Of a stretch of DNA of 64,000 bases, positions 34,455 to 44,291 are shown piece after piece. Location of the stretch: NCBI GenBank assembly GCA_023664455.1, contig JAMPFM010000008.1, positions 1 through 64,000 of the forward strand, written 5' to 3'. A model generated the notes under the pieces. That model had not been told where the DNA came from, made no database searches, and saw nothing but the letters and a program-made list of their open reading frames with translations. The position numbers and the translations under genes are program-made. Source of the stretch: Blautia sp. Lineage in GTDB: Bacteria; Bacillota; Clostridia; Lachnospirales; Lachnospiraceae. The stretch's first letter is position 1; every line of letters starts with the position of its first letter.

Positions 34455-36500
34455 TTAGATTGTCCTAAAGTCAACAGTATTTCCATCCGATTCTTCCAGC
34501 TTTTCTAAAAGCCTTCTATTTTCTTGTGCAGATAAATCCGGATCCGATGCCAGCGTCCTATCCACTTCTTCGCTTGCTATCTGTAAAAGGGAAGCGTCCT
34601 GAAAAACATCGCCTAATTGAAACTGTAAATCACCGCTCTGGCGGATACCAAACAAATCTCCCGGTCCCCGCAGCTTCAAATCCTGACTGGATATATAAAA
34701 ACCATCGTTGGATTCGTTTAAAATTTTTAACCTATCCATCGTCGCCTTGTTTTGCGTCGTACTGATAAAGATACAATAGGACTGATGGCCTCCGCGCCCC
34801 ACACGCCCCCTTAACTGATGTAAACTGGCAAGCCCGAATCGTTCCGCATTTTCCACAAGCATGACGGTGGCATTGGGGACATTAATCCCGACTTCTATTA
34901 CCGTAGTAGATACTAACACATCGATATGATGCGCCGCAAAAGATTCCATAATCCGGTTTTTCTCAGCCGGTTTCATTCTTCCGTGTAAAGAAGCGATTTC
35001 TATGGAAGGCGGCAGTATGGAACGCAGTTTCGCCGTGTAGGAAATCACATCTTCTAATTCTTCCATCTCGCCTTCTTCCACCATTGGACAAATCACATAG
35101 ACCTGCCTTCCCATACCGACTTCTTTCTCGATAAAGCGATAGGCAGTATTCCGGTAAGAAGTATCGACTACGCAGTTCTTAATCGGGATTCTATCCGCCG
35201 GCAGCTCGTCCAATACGGAAATCTGCAAATCTCCATAGAGAATAATCGCCAATGTCCTTGGAATCGGCGTTGCACTCATCACCAGAACATGAACGGCGCT
35301 TCCTTTCCCGGCAAGCATTTCCCGCTGTCTGACCCCGAAACGGTGCTGCTCGTCCGTAATCACCAGCGCCAGTTTCTGGTAGATTACTTTTTCCTGAATC
35401 AACGCATGGGTTCCGATGCAGATATCCGCCTCGCCGTCCGCAATCTGCTGATAAATGACTTTTCTATCCTTCGCAGTGGTAGAACCGGTCAACAATACCG
35501 GGCGTATCGAAAGTCCATACTGCTCTTTCAGTTTCACTAACGCTTCAAAATGCTGCCTTGCCAGTACTTCGGTCGGCGCCATCATCGCTCCCTGATAACC
35601 ATTTGCCGAACACATAATTAAAGCAAGAAAAGCAAGTATCGTTTTCCCGGAGCCTACATCCCCCTGAATAAGCCTGTTCATGACCACATCTTTGCCGAGA
35701 TCTTCTTTGATTTCGGACCATACTTTCTGCTGCGCCTTGGTAAGCGTATAAGGAAGCGCCTCAATCAGCCGCCCTGTATCGGCAGTCTCTATCATCTGAT
35801 ATTCATTGGGCAGGGCGTTGTTCTGGGATTTGCATCTGCGCAGCATCAGGATAAACAGAAAAAATTCATCAAAAACCAGCCTTTTTCTCGCCTGTATTAA
35901 CGCTTCCTTTTCCTGCGGAAAATGCATCCCGTACATAGCTTCCCCACGCGGCATTAACTGATATTTCTGAAGGATTCTTTCCGGCAGAAAGTCCTGTTCT
36001 GGCGCAGTTACCTCAAACGCCTGATTGACCGCCTTGGTCACTGCATGATTGCTTAACCCTTTCGTAAGCATGTATTTCGGAATCAGGTGATCCGCCATTT
36101 TTGCATACTCATCCGGTGTAAAAATCTGCGCCTGTTCCATGACAAGACCATGTCCTTTTTTCTGGATAATTCCACGAAAAATGTAAAAGACGCCTTTTTT
36201 CAGGGTATTTTTCAGATAGGGCATATTAAAATAAGTCATCTGTACCATGCCGGATATATCCTGCATTGTAAAGTTTAAAATACTTAAATTTCTAACATGC
36301 TTCACGGTGATATTGCCCGTAACCACGCCCCGTATAGCGCACCGTTCCCCGATGGCAGCTTCTGCCACCGTCACAGGCGGTTCCAATTTATCATAGTCTC
36401 TTGGATAATAGTGGAGCAAATCTTCCACGGATACAATGCCCAGCTTTGCAAATAATTTCGCCGTCTTATCGCCGATTCCTTTAAGTGCGGTAATGTCCAT
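34455..36500 (-). CDS. recG: ATP-dependent DNA helicase RecG
   Basis: This is a 681-residue protein read from the ATG at 36500 (GAGG eight bases upstream). The N-terminal wedge/OB domain (about 1-170) begins ITALKGIGDKTAKLFAKLGI. The helicase domains have GDVGSGKT (Walker A, about 284-291), DEQHRFG (motif II) and motif VI at QLRGRVGRGG. The C-terminal end carries the usual RecG sequence LKLRGPGDLFGIRQSG. RecG remodels stalled replication forks and Holliday junctions. It is flanked by DegV and FakA-like genes, a common Firmicutes context. Confidence 0.97.
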   Translation of the reverse strand: MDITALKGIGDKTAKLFAKLGIVSVEDLLHYYPRDYDKLEPPVTVAEAAIGERCAIRGVVTGNITVKHVRNLSILNFTMQDISGMVQMTYFNMPYLKNTLKKGVFYIFRGIIQKKGHGLVMEQAQIFTPDEYAKMADHLIPKYMLTKGLSNHAVTKAVNQAFEVTAPEQDFLPERILQKYQLMPRGEAMYGMHFPQEKEALIQARKRLVFDEFFLFILMLRRCKSQNNALPNEYQMIETADTGRLIEALPYTLTKAQQKVWSEIKEDLGKDVVMNRLIQGDVGSGKTILAFLALIMCSANGYQGAMMAPTEVLARQHFEALVKLKEQYGLSIRPVLLTGSTTAKDRKVIYQQIADGEADICIGTHALIQEKVIYQKLALVITDEQHRFGVRQREMLAGKGSAVHVLVMSATPIPRTLAIILYGDLQISVLDELPADRIPIKNCVVDTSYRNTAYRFIEKEVGMGRQVYVICPMVEEGEMEELEDVISYTAKLRSILPPSIEIASLHGRMKPAEKNRIMESFAAHHIDVLVSTTVIEVGINVPNATVMLVENAERFGLASLHQLRGRVGRGGHQSYCIFISTTQNKATMDRLKILNESNDGFYISSQDLKLRGPGDLFGIRQSGDLQFQLGDVFQDASLLQIASEEVDRTLASDPDLSAQENRRLLEKLEESDGNTVDFRTI

Positions 36501-36562
36501 AAAAATAACCTCAAAATCCAAAATCCCCCAATAACACTTCTGTTATCAGGGAATTTCCGGTT

Positions 36563-38260
36563 TTATTCAACAGATACAATATAGTAATAAATCGGCTGAC
36601 CGCCGTATTGCAGTTCGATGTCACAGCTGCCATATTTCTTTTCCACTTCGGCATGAAGCGCTTTCGCCTCTTCTTCTGTAACCTCTGCACCGTAATAGAT
36701 ACTGATTAATTCTATCTCGTTAGACATCATCTCATCAATCATGCGCATGGTAACGTCCATCCTGTCGCTTCCTACAGAAAGGATTCCTTTATCGCCGATT
36801 CCCATCAGATCTCCCTGCTTAATTTCCTTATCGTCAATCATCGTATCCCGCACCGCATAAGTGACCTGTCCGGTATGCACATGTTTGATTTCTTCTAACA
36901 TTGTTTCCTGATTTTCTTCCACCGGCATATCCGCCACATAATTGATAATCGCAGTAATTCCCTGCGGTATTGTCTTGGTCGGAATCACGATAATTTTTTT
37001 ATCTTCTACCAGAGTCTGCGCCTGATTCGCTGCCAGAATGATGTTTTTATTATTTGGCAGAATGAAAATGGTTTCTGCATTCACCTGCTCGATAGCGCTT
37101 AACATATCCTCTGTGCTAGGATTCATCGTCTGACCGCCTTCGATGATATAGTCCACGCCCAGTGCTTTAAAGATTTCGTCGATGCCTTTGCCCACGGAAA
37201 CCGAAATAAACCCGACTTCCTTTTTCGCCGTTTCTGTTTGCGCCGGCTGCTTTAATGTATCCGTAACCGGATTTTCTTCCTTCTGGGACATCTTAAAAAG
37301 TTTTTCCTGATGTTCCAGTCTCATATTGTCAATTTTCAGATTGGACAGTGCGCCATACTTTAATGCCTTCTGGATAGCCAGACCTGGGTCATTGGTATGT
37401 ACATGCACCTTTACCAAATCTTCATCCGCTACTACCACAATAGAATCGCCGATAGATTCCAGATATTCTTTAAAATCCATTTCCATCTTGATATTAAAGA
37501 CTCTGTTCAGCATAATGATAAATTCCGTACAATAGCCGAATTTAATTTCTGTATCCGCCGCTTCCTTACTGCCTTGGGACGTCTTTTTTACATGGGAACC
37601 TGCATCTTCGGACAGGGTAAGGTCGATATCCTTGCCAAGATATGCATCATAGGCGCCCTTCATTACCTGAATCAGTCCTTGACCGCCTGAGTCAACAACT
37701 CCCGCCTGTTTCAAAACTGGAAGCAACTCCGGCGTTTTACTCAGTACCTCGTCCGCATACTTGATAACCTGGTCTAAAAACTCCGCCATATCTTCTAAGC
37801 CTTCATCCGCCAGTTCTCTCGCCTTTTGGGCGCCGCCTTTCGCCACCGTCAGCATTGTGCCTTCTTTCGGTTTCATAACTGCTTTGTATGCGGTTTCCAC
37901 AGCTTTCTCAAAAGCGTCCGCCAATACGGGAATCGTGATTTCCTGATAGGATTTCACAACTTTGGTGTATCCTCTGAAAAGCTGGGATAAAATAACTCCT
38001 GAATTTCCTCTTGCGCCCCTTAAAGAGCCGGAGGAAACTGCTTTACACAAGGAAGGCATGTCAATGCCGCCCGTCGTATTGAGCGCCGCTACTTCTTTTG
38101 CCGCAGACATAATTGTTAACGTCATATTCGTTCCGGTATCTCCATCCGGTACCGGGAATACGTTTAATTCATTAATCCACTCTTTCTTACTTTCCAGATT
38201 CTTCGCTCCCGCCAAGAACATTTTTGCCATCATCGCAGCATCGATTATATTTGAAGCCAC
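36563..38260 (-). CDS. FakA-like DAK2/DegV fusion kinase (YloV family)
   Basis: This is a 565-residue protein read from a GTG at 38260, with AGGGAGG seven bases upstream; an upstream TTG is possible. The N-terminal DhaL-like kinase domain has the Mg-ATP motif FPVPDGDTGTNM (near residue 37). This is followed by GARGNSGVILSQLFRG and the GGQGL block. A middle domain and a C-terminal DegV-like part (about 340-560) follow. Homologues phosphorylate fatty acids held by FakB proteins for membrane lipid synthesis. An Asp23 gene overlaps the alternative upstream start. The catalytic residues look intact. Confidence 0.9.
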   Translation of the reverse strand: MASNIIDAAMMAKMFLAGAKNLESKKEWINELNVFPVPDGDTGTNMTLTIMSAAKEVAALNTTGGIDMPSLCKAVSSGSLRGARGNSGVILSQLFRGYTKVVKSYQEITIPVLADAFEKAVETAYKAVMKPKEGTMLTVAKGGAQKARELADEGLEDMAEFLDQVIKYADEVLSKTPELLPVLKQAGVVDSGGQGLIQVMKGAYDAYLGKDIDLTLSEDAGSHVKKTSQGSKEAADTEIKFGYCTEFIIMLNRVFNIKMEMDFKEYLESIGDSIVVVADEDLVKVHVHTNDPGLAIQKALKYGALSNLKIDNMRLEHQEKLFKMSQKEENPVTDTLKQPAQTETAKKEVGFISVSVGKGIDEIFKALGVDYIIEGGQTMNPSTEDMLSAIEQVNAETIFILPNNKNIILAANQAQTLVEDKKIIVIPTKTIPQGITAIINYVADMPVEENQETMLEEIKHVHTGQVTYAVRDTMIDDKEIKQGDLMGIGDKGILSVGSDRMDVTMRMIDEMMSNEIELISIYYGAEVTEEEAKALHAEVEKKYGSCDIELQYGGQPIYYYIVSVE

Positions 38261-38273
38261 CTCATATCCTCCC

Positions 38274-38633
38274 TTAGTCAATCACTTTAACACCTTCTAC
38301 AAAGATGTTAATCTTTTCAATTTCTATCCCGGAAAATTCTTCCACCTTATACTTCACGCTGTCAATCAGATTGTCCGCCACAGCCAGAATGCTGACCCCA
38401 TAAGAAACAATCACATGAAAATCCAGCGTTAGTTTGTTATTTTTGAGAAGCACCTGGATTCCTCTCGTCATACTCTCTCTTTTCAAAAGCCTGCCAATCC
38501 CATCTCTGACATTCATACTTGCCATACCAACGATTCCAAAACATTCCATAGCCACGGAACCCGCATATTGTGCAATGACTTCATGGTCGATAGAAATATT
38601 CCCCATATGCGTATCCATTGAAGAAGCTTTCAT
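38274..38633 (-). CDS. Asp23/Gls24 family protein (YloU-like)
   Basis: This is a 119-residue protein read from the ATG at 38633, which has GGAGG six bases upstream. The family features GNISIDHEVIAQYAGSVAMECFGIVGMA and the terminal VNDFKVEEFSGIEIEKINIFVEGVKV-type strand are present in outline, with the latter written here as YKVEEFSGIEIEKIN. Asp23 proteins are small envelope-stress or membrane-associated proteins with unknown mechanisms. It is directly upstream of the FakA-like gene, as in Bacillus yloU-yloV. Confidence 0.9.
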   Translation of the reverse strand: MKASSMDTHMGNISIDHEVIAQYAGSVAMECFGIVGMASMNVRDGIGRLLKRESMTRGIQVLLKNNKLTLDFHVIVSYGVSILAVADNLIDSVKYKVEEFSGIEIEKINIFVEGVKVID

Positions 38634-38719
38634 AGAATACCTCCTTATTATTTTAAACATATATTCGTATTATAACCCGATATGATAAAAAATGAAACAA
38701 AAAGATGGATTATTTACCA

Positions 38720-39166
38720 TTATTTACGATAGCGCAGCAGATTATTTTTCTTCAGATACATATATTCACTGTACGCCTTTTCCAAAATCTGCCTCTCATT
38801 CGGGAATTTTAGCAAATGATACGCTTCATGATATTTATAATACCCTGAATCCGTAAAATATTCTTCCCGCTGCGGCTTACTATAATAACTATCTGCCATC
38901 ATAAGATACCAGTGGACTTCTTTTTCCACCGTATCCTCCATCGCAGTAAAAGTATATTCGCTTGTCCCAATGTATTTGATAATTCTCGCCCTTGCGCCGG
39001 ACTCCTCCAATACTTCACGGGTTGCGGTTTCTTTATGTTCCTCTCCCTCTTCGACAGTTCCCTTGGGTAACACCCATCCCTCGTATTTATTATGAAAATT
39101 CTTATATAAAAGAAGTATCTTCCCACGAAAAATAACTACTCCGCCACAGCTTGTCGCCTCAATCAT
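38720..39166 (-). CDS. Nudix hydrolase
   Basis: This 148-residue protein has a clear Nudix box GTVEEGEEHKETATREVLEE (G-x5-E-x7-REVxEE, about residues 36-55). It opens MIEATSCGGVVIFRGKILLLY and has a short C-terminal helix and basic tail (KKNNLLRYRK). These enzymes hydrolyse nucleoside diphosphates linked to another group; the particular substrate (for example dinucleoside polyphosphates, oxidised nucleotides or RNA caps) cannot be told. It lies between the Asp23 gene and the division-type PBP gene on the same strand. Confidence 0.88.
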   Translation of the reverse strand: MIEATSCGGVVIFRGKILLLYKNFHNKYEGWVLPKGTVEEGEEHKETATREVLEESGARARIIKYIGTSEYTFTAMEDTVEKEVHWYLMMADSYYSKPQREEYFTDSGYYKYHEAYHLLKFPNERQILEKAYSEYMYLKKNNLLRYRK

Positions 39167-39186
39167 GATATACTCCCTGCTCCTTC

Positions 39187-40686
39187 CTACTCTTCCAGAT
39201 ACGCACTGAAAATCCGCCTCGCAATCGGCACTGCGAAATCGCCGCCGGAACCTGCCCCTTCTATAATCACCGTCACGCAGATCTGCGGGTCTTCTACCGG
39301 CGCAAACCCGGTAAACCAGGCATGGGAATCCGTCTTCACATTGTTATATTCCGCAGACCCGGTTTTCCCTGCCGCAGTATAACTCTGCCCTTTTAATTTG
39401 GTTCCCGTACCACTTTCCACAACCTGCATCATCAACTGCTTTAACGCTTCCGCCTCCGTCTCGCTCATCAGACTGCCATAGCTGCCCGGCGAAAACTGTT
39501 TTAACACGGCTCCATTTTCATTTTCCACATGGTCTATCAGATACGGTTTCATCAGCTTTCCGCCGTTTGCGATTGCAGACGTAATCATATTCATATGAAG
39601 CGGTGTAATCTGGTCCGTCCCCTGCCCGATGGAAGCCTGCATAATTTCGGCATCCGGGGTATCTTCCCCTATCTCCACCTTGCTTCTGTTATAGGAAAAG
39701 GCAACCGGCAAATCCTGATTAAACAACAGCCTCTTTAGCGTTTCAGAATACCTTGCCTTGTCCAATGTGATGCTGATATTGGCAAAAGAAGCGTTACAGG
39801 ACTTGGCAAAGGATTTACTAAAATCCTCGCTTCCATGCGACGTCCCATGATAACAGTTAATCACATCCGTACCAAGCGAAAATCTTCCATTACACTGATA
39901 CGTGTAATTCCCATACGTCTCAGGATTTTCCCGGATATATTCTAGGGCGGTAATTATCTTAAAGGTGGAGCCCGGCGGATATAAACCCTGTGTGACACGG
40001 TTTAACAGCACACTGCTTTCTTTGTCTTCTATCAGCCCATCCCATATCTGTGCAATCTCATTGGGATCAAAATCCGGCTTGGACACCATAGCAAGGATTT
40101 TCCCAGTGGAAGGCTCCGTTACAATGACGGCGCCCTTATAAACGCCAAGCGACTGATAAGCCACTTCCTGCAGCGCAACATCTAATGTGGTCACCACGCT
40201 ATCGCCCGGATATTTTTCGCCGGATACTTCGCTTGCCACCTTATCGGATAATTTGACATTGGACTGAATCAGATAATAATTGCTCTGCGCCTCGATTCCG
40301 AATCGGCCGTTAGAGGCATACCCGACTACATGGGCAAACATATTGGCAAAGGGATATTCCCTTTTTTCATCGCCATTCTCATCCGTAACGCTTCTTGCCA
40401 GAACCTGTCTGTCATTGGCATAGATGGTTCCTCTGGAATTTTGGGAAATCAACAGCTCCTGTCTGCTATTATAGCTGTTGTTAATCATTTCCTGCTTATT
40501 CGTCATCGCATAATAACAAGTATAACCCATCATCCCGGCAAATAGCAGGATAAAAATGCCCGTTACAAACTTAATCTGCCTATTCGTCCTGTTCTGAAGC
40601 TCCAGTTTCTGTTTTTTCTTTAGAAGCGCCGCTTCCTTCTCGCTCTTCCCGCTCTTTACTTGCTTTCTTCTTCTTTCTTCTGACAC
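39187..40686 (-). CDS. Class B penicillin-binding transpeptidase, partner of the adjacent SEDS protein
   Basis: This is a 499-residue protein read from a GTG at 40686, where AAGGAG lies six bases upstream inside the ftsW-like gene. The N-terminus is Lys/Glu-rich, followed by one membrane helix (FVTGIFILLFAGMMGYTCYY). The transpeptidase domain has STFK, SCN and KTGS motifs in order. It resembles PbpA/SpoVD-type proteins with a reduced dimerisation domain. It crosslinks peptidoglycan, paired with the SEDS protein just upstream. The two coding sequences overlap by 107 bases in different frames. Confidence 0.92.
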   Translation of the reverse strand: MSEERRRKQVKSGKSEKEAALLKKKQKLELQNRTNRQIKFVTGIFILLFAGMMGYTCYYAMTNKQEMINNSYNSRQELLISQNSRGTIYANDRQVLARSVTDENGDEKREYPFANMFAHVVGYASNGRFGIEAQSNYYLIQSNVKLSDKVASEVSGEKYPGDSVVTTLDVALQEVAYQSLGVYKGAVIVTEPSTGKILAMVSKPDFDPNEIAQIWDGLIEDKESSVLLNRVTQGLYPPGSTFKIITALEYIRENPETYGNYTYQCNGRFSLGTDVINCYHGTSHGSEDFSKSFAKSCNASFANISITLDKARYSETLKRLLFNQDLPVAFSYNRSKVEIGEDTPDAEIMQASIGQGTDQITPLHMNMITSAIANGGKLMKPYLIDHVENENGAVLKQFSPGSYGSLMSETEAEALKQLMMQVVESGTGTKLKGQSYTAAGKTGSAEYNNVKTDSHAWFTGFAPVEDPQICVTVIIEGAGSGGDFAVPIARRIFSAYLEE

Positions 40687-41995
40687 GTTTTGCTCCTTCA
40701 TCCTGTCCAATCATACAGATTCCTTCTATGATAAAAAACATCGTAAGCGTCGTAAGTACACTGCTCCCGCCATAGCTGATAAAAGGCAGTGTAACGCCTG
40801 TCATCGGGATAAATTTCGTACCGCCCCCGATTGTCAGAAATACCTGAAAAATATAAGTAACCCCAAATCCGAAGGCACAAAGCTGATAAAAACGGTCTTT
40901 TAGCTGCATCGCTAATTTCATGACCATGAGAAAAGAGCTGATACTAATCAGGATAACGCACATGGCAAAAACAATTCCAAGTTCTTCCGCCACTGCCGAA
41001 AAAACAAAATCTGTTTCCACAAACGGGATAGAACCGGGATTTCCCTCAAAAAGTCCCAACCCAAACCAGCTTCCGCTGCTGATGGCAAATAGTGACTGCG
41101 TAATCTGATATCCTGCATCGTCGATACAGCTCCAGGGGTCCTGCCATGCCTGTACGCGCACCTGCACATGGGAATAAAACTGAAACGCCAGCATCGCCGC
41201 GCCGCAGCCGCCCGCAGCTCCAAGCAGCAGATAAATCCCTTTTCTGGTTGCAATATATACCATCAAAACATACACGATAAAAAAAATCAAGGCGCTTCCC
41301 AAATCTTTTGACGCAACTAAAATCAGCACATGGATGCCCGCCACGATGGCAGTGGTCATAACACGCAGAAAATCGTTCGTTTCCTGTAATGCCCCCGCCA
41401 CAAAGAAAACAAATAAAATTTTAACAAATTCAGAAGGCTGGAATGTAACGCCGGCAACCGAATAAGAGATTTTGGAGCCATGAGTCACAGAGCCTAATGC
41501 CAACACGATACCCAGCGCAGCTACCCCGACTAGCGCATAGAGCCAGGTGAAATGCTTTAGACTTTTTATCTTATGCACGAAAAAGGGCATTATCATCCCA
41601 ACCGCAATCGATACCGCCACAATGAAAAACTGTTTCATCGCCTTCTCATAAGAAAGTCTTGTCAGAATCACAAAACCTACGCAAAGCAGCATACACATAT
41701 TGTTGATTAAGAGTCTGTTCCCCTTGGGATAAACCATGTGGAACAGTACCCCTGTCGCAAACAGCAGAATCTGCTGAAGGATATAGAAAAACAGATATTC
41801 CATTTTCCCCGTTTCAAAGCAGATGACCATAAAACAGGAAAAATGGATGAAAAACATCAATAGTGTCTGTCTGATATAAATGCCGCTTCTTTTTTCCTCA
41901 TCAGAATAACGGAATGCGTAAAAACATTCCAATGTATAGAATAGAAACAGCAATGCTATAAAATACCTGGAAATTTCCGTAATATAAAGCTCCAT
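40580..41995 (-). CDS. FtsW/RodA/SpoVE SEDS glycosyltransferase
   Basis: This 471-residue protein has about ten membrane helices. The SEDS blocks GVTFQPSEFVKILFVFFVAGAL and FIPMTGVTLPFISYGGSSVL (near residue 400) are present. The gene is followed by an overlapping class B PBP, so it is a SEDS-PBP pair for division or another wall-growth mode. The C-terminus after about residue 430 is a charged tail (KRVRRKKKKASKEREEREGS) that overlaps the PBP start by 107 bases. It begins MELYITEISRYF, longer at the start than RodA. Confidence 0.92.
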   Translation of the reverse strand: MELYITEISRYFIALLFLFYTLECFYAFRYSDEEKRSGIYIRQTLLMFFIHFSCFMVICFETGKMEYLFFYILQQILLFATGVLFHMVYPKGNRLLINNMCMLLCVGFVILTRLSYEKAMKQFFIVAVSIAVGMIMPFFVHKIKSLKHFTWLYALVGVAALGIVLALGSVTHGSKISYSVAGVTFQPSEFVKILFVFFVAGALQETNDFLRVMTTAIVAGIHVLILVASKDLGSALIFFIVYVLMVYIATRKGIYLLLGAAGGCGAAMLAFQFYSHVQVRVQAWQDPWSCIDDAGYQITQSLFAISSGSWFGLGLFEGNPGSIPFVETDFVFSAVAEELGIVFAMCVILISISSFLMVMKLAMQLKDRFYQLCAFGFGVTYIFQVFLTIGGGTKFIPMTGVTLPFISYGGSSVLTTLTMFFIIEGICMIGQDEGAKRVRRKKKKASKEREEREGSGASKEKTETGASEQDE

Positions 41996-42017
41996 GCCAT
42001 AACCATGTCCTTTTGTC

Positions 42018-44228
42018 TTATTCTACGCCCCGTTTATAATGTCCCGTCGTATAATCAGCAAGCGGAAATCTATCCGCCTTCCCGGTATAATAATCCAGAA
42101 TCCCACGTATCTGCTCATCCGTTTCCCATAAAAAGTCCAACCTGACTGCAAACAGCCCGGATTCCCATATTTCGTTTCTTTTCTGATGCAGCGAATAGGG
42201 AATCGAATTATAAATCACATTATAACAATGTTTACAATTACACAGGATAGGAAACCGAATCTGATACCTGTCAATTAGATACATCGGGCATTCTTTATGA
42301 TCCTGTCTGCATAAATCCGCCGTTTTCTTTACACAATTAGCAGTAACCATCATCGGAATTGTCCCATAGACTATCATGGAAAGATGTTGCCCGCTTTGCT
42401 TTAACAGGTCTTTTTCTTCCCTTTTATTCAGCTCCCACGGAAGATAACTTTCCTTTGTATAAACAGACCAAAAACTGAGGGCTTCTTTGTTCCAGCAATA
42501 CACCCCTGCATCCGTTGTCATGGCGTAGGTTTTTGACTTCCCACTTTTCTCAGATAAGGATATCACCCATGCGGCGGATTCGATGTTTCTTACAAGAAAT
42601 CCTGTTATCCGCTCATGCAGCATAGCAGATAAAGTCTCAAAATAAGAACTATCCTTTTCCCGCATAATATAGGGCAGTGCAAGATAAACTGAGGCGCCTT
42701 TTATCCCATCCAGATATTGACTTATCCAGTCAACATCCTGTATATAATAATCGCTATCGATATAAAGTCTGTCCCACGCATATTGGGACACAATCTGTAA
42801 CTGGCTCCGGTTTCGCACCAAAATATGGAGTCTGGGGGGATTGTCCGCTGTTCCTAGCGCAGATCGGGACGCGCTGTCCGCCTTTTCCTGCAATTTTTCC
42901 CTGCCGCGCTGCAAGGAAAAGCCCTGCGCCGTAATGATCTGGTCTTCAAACGCTTCTAGAGCTTGTCTGCGCAGTTCATTTAACTGGACGATGGGCATAA
43001 ATGCGCCCTCTTCCACACGCACATCTTCTGAAACAATCCGCACATGGGAATTACCCGTCTTTCGCAGTTGTTTTAAAAAGGCTTCCTTCGCCATCGGCCG
43101 GTTTATTGCGGGCTGCACGTCCTCGCCGTATACGACTTTGGTGATTTCTTTTCCGTTTATCCGCCCTTCTATTTGCAGCATTGCCGGCTGCCCCACACCA
43201 AAACTTCCCCTGATGGTCACCGGCTGTTTCTTTTCTTCCTGTAAATACTGCGCTTCGATTTCCCGTATCAGATTCTCATCGCTGCCCGCATAGCCGGGTT
43301 TTTGAAGCGTAATCATCTCTTTGCCATTTGTCCGCCAATAATAGCCGTTTTGCACTTCGCTTCTGATATAGAGTTTCCGCAGCCTGTCCATATCGGACTT
43401 TTCCACATGATAAGCGTCTTCGCCGTTTTCATAATATTTGTCGATGTAGTTCCGGTAAAGAGCCGTCACGCCCGCGACATATTCCGGTTTCTTCATCCTG
43501 CCTTCTATTTTAAACGAATCGATCCCCGCCTCAATCAGCTTCGGAATCTCTTCTATCGTGCACAAATCTTTCAGGCTAAGCGGATATGCTTCTCCTAAAA
43601 CTCCCCTGCCTTCCTCGTCCGCAATCATATAAGGCAGTCTGCAAGGCTGGGCGCATCTTCCCCTGTTTCCGCTTCTGCCGCCCAAAATACTGCTAAAAAG
43701 GCAGCCGCCGGAATAACAGTAACACATCGCCCCATGAATAAAACACTCCAGCTCCAGTCCAGTCTTTTCTTTGATACTGCTAATTTCCATCAGGGACAAT
43801 TCCCTGGCCGGCACGATTCTACAAGCCCCTTCCTTCTTTAGGAAAGAAGCTCCCAGCGCACCGGTAATCATCATCTGCGTGCTGGCATGAAGCGCCATAT
43901 CGGGAAAATGCTGCCGTATATACCGAAAGACTCCCAAGTCCTGGACAATCACTCCATCCAGTCCCGCCTCGTAAAGAGGAGCAATATACGCATCCAGCAA
44001 AGGAAATTCCTTTTCTTTCACCAATGTATTGACAGTCAGATAAATCTTTTTCCCAAAAATATGTGCATAACGCAGTGCCCTGCAGATTTCCTCTTCTGAA
44101 AAATTATCCGCATAAGCCCTCGCACTAAACTGATTACCGCCTAAATAGACGGCGTCCGCCCCTGCATTCAGCGCCCCGACAAACGCCTGGTAATTTCCTG
44201 CAGGCGCCAGTAATTCTACCTTCTTCAT
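42018..44228 (-). CDS. U32 family peptidase / RlhA-like protein
   Basis: This is a 736-residue protein with an N-terminal TIM-barrel-like U32 domain: VELLAPAGNYQAFVGALNAGADAVYLGG at the start, then the signature ECFIHGAMCYCYSGGCLFSS (about residues 161-180) and GNRGRCAQPCRLPY, whose Cys residues likely hold an Fe-S cluster. A DUF3656-like central part is followed by a C-terminal section with a late CKHCYN motif. Relatives include RlhA, which hydroxylates C2501 of 23S rRNA, and older members described as collagenases. The exact role here is open. It lies between the SEDS gene and zapA. Confidence 0.9.
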   Translation of the reverse strand: MKKVELLAPAGNYQAFVGALNAGADAVYLGGNQFSARAYADNFSEEEICRALRYAHIFGKKIYLTVNTLVKEKEFPLLDAYIAPLYEAGLDGVIVQDLGVFRYIRQHFPDMALHASTQMMITGALGASFLKKEGACRIVPARELSLMEISSIKEKTGLELECFIHGAMCYCYSGGCLFSSILGGRSGNRGRCAQPCRLPYMIADEEGRGVLGEAYPLSLKDLCTIEEIPKLIEAGIDSFKIEGRMKKPEYVAGVTALYRNYIDKYYENGEDAYHVEKSDMDRLRKLYIRSEVQNGYYWRTNGKEMITLQKPGYAGSDENLIREIEAQYLQEEKKQPVTIRGSFGVGQPAMLQIEGRINGKEITKVVYGEDVQPAINRPMAKEAFLKQLRKTGNSHVRIVSEDVRVEEGAFMPIVQLNELRRQALEAFEDQIITAQGFSLQRGREKLQEKADSASRSALGTADNPPRLHILVRNRSQLQIVSQYAWDRLYIDSDYYIQDVDWISQYLDGIKGASVYLALPYIMREKDSSYFETLSAMLHERITGFLVRNIESAAWVISLSEKSGKSKTYAMTTDAGVYCWNKEALSFWSVYTKESYLPWELNKREEKDLLKQSGQHLSMIVYGTIPMMVTANCVKKTADLCRQDHKECPMYLIDRYQIRFPILCNCKHCYNVIYNSIPYSLHQKRNEIWESGLFAVRLDFLWETDEQIRGILDYYTGKADRFPLADYTTGHYKRGVE

Positions 44229-44291
44229 AGGATACCGCCGCGTCTCATAAACTTTCTACAGAAAAAGCTGCCTAAAAAAGACAGCTATCCG

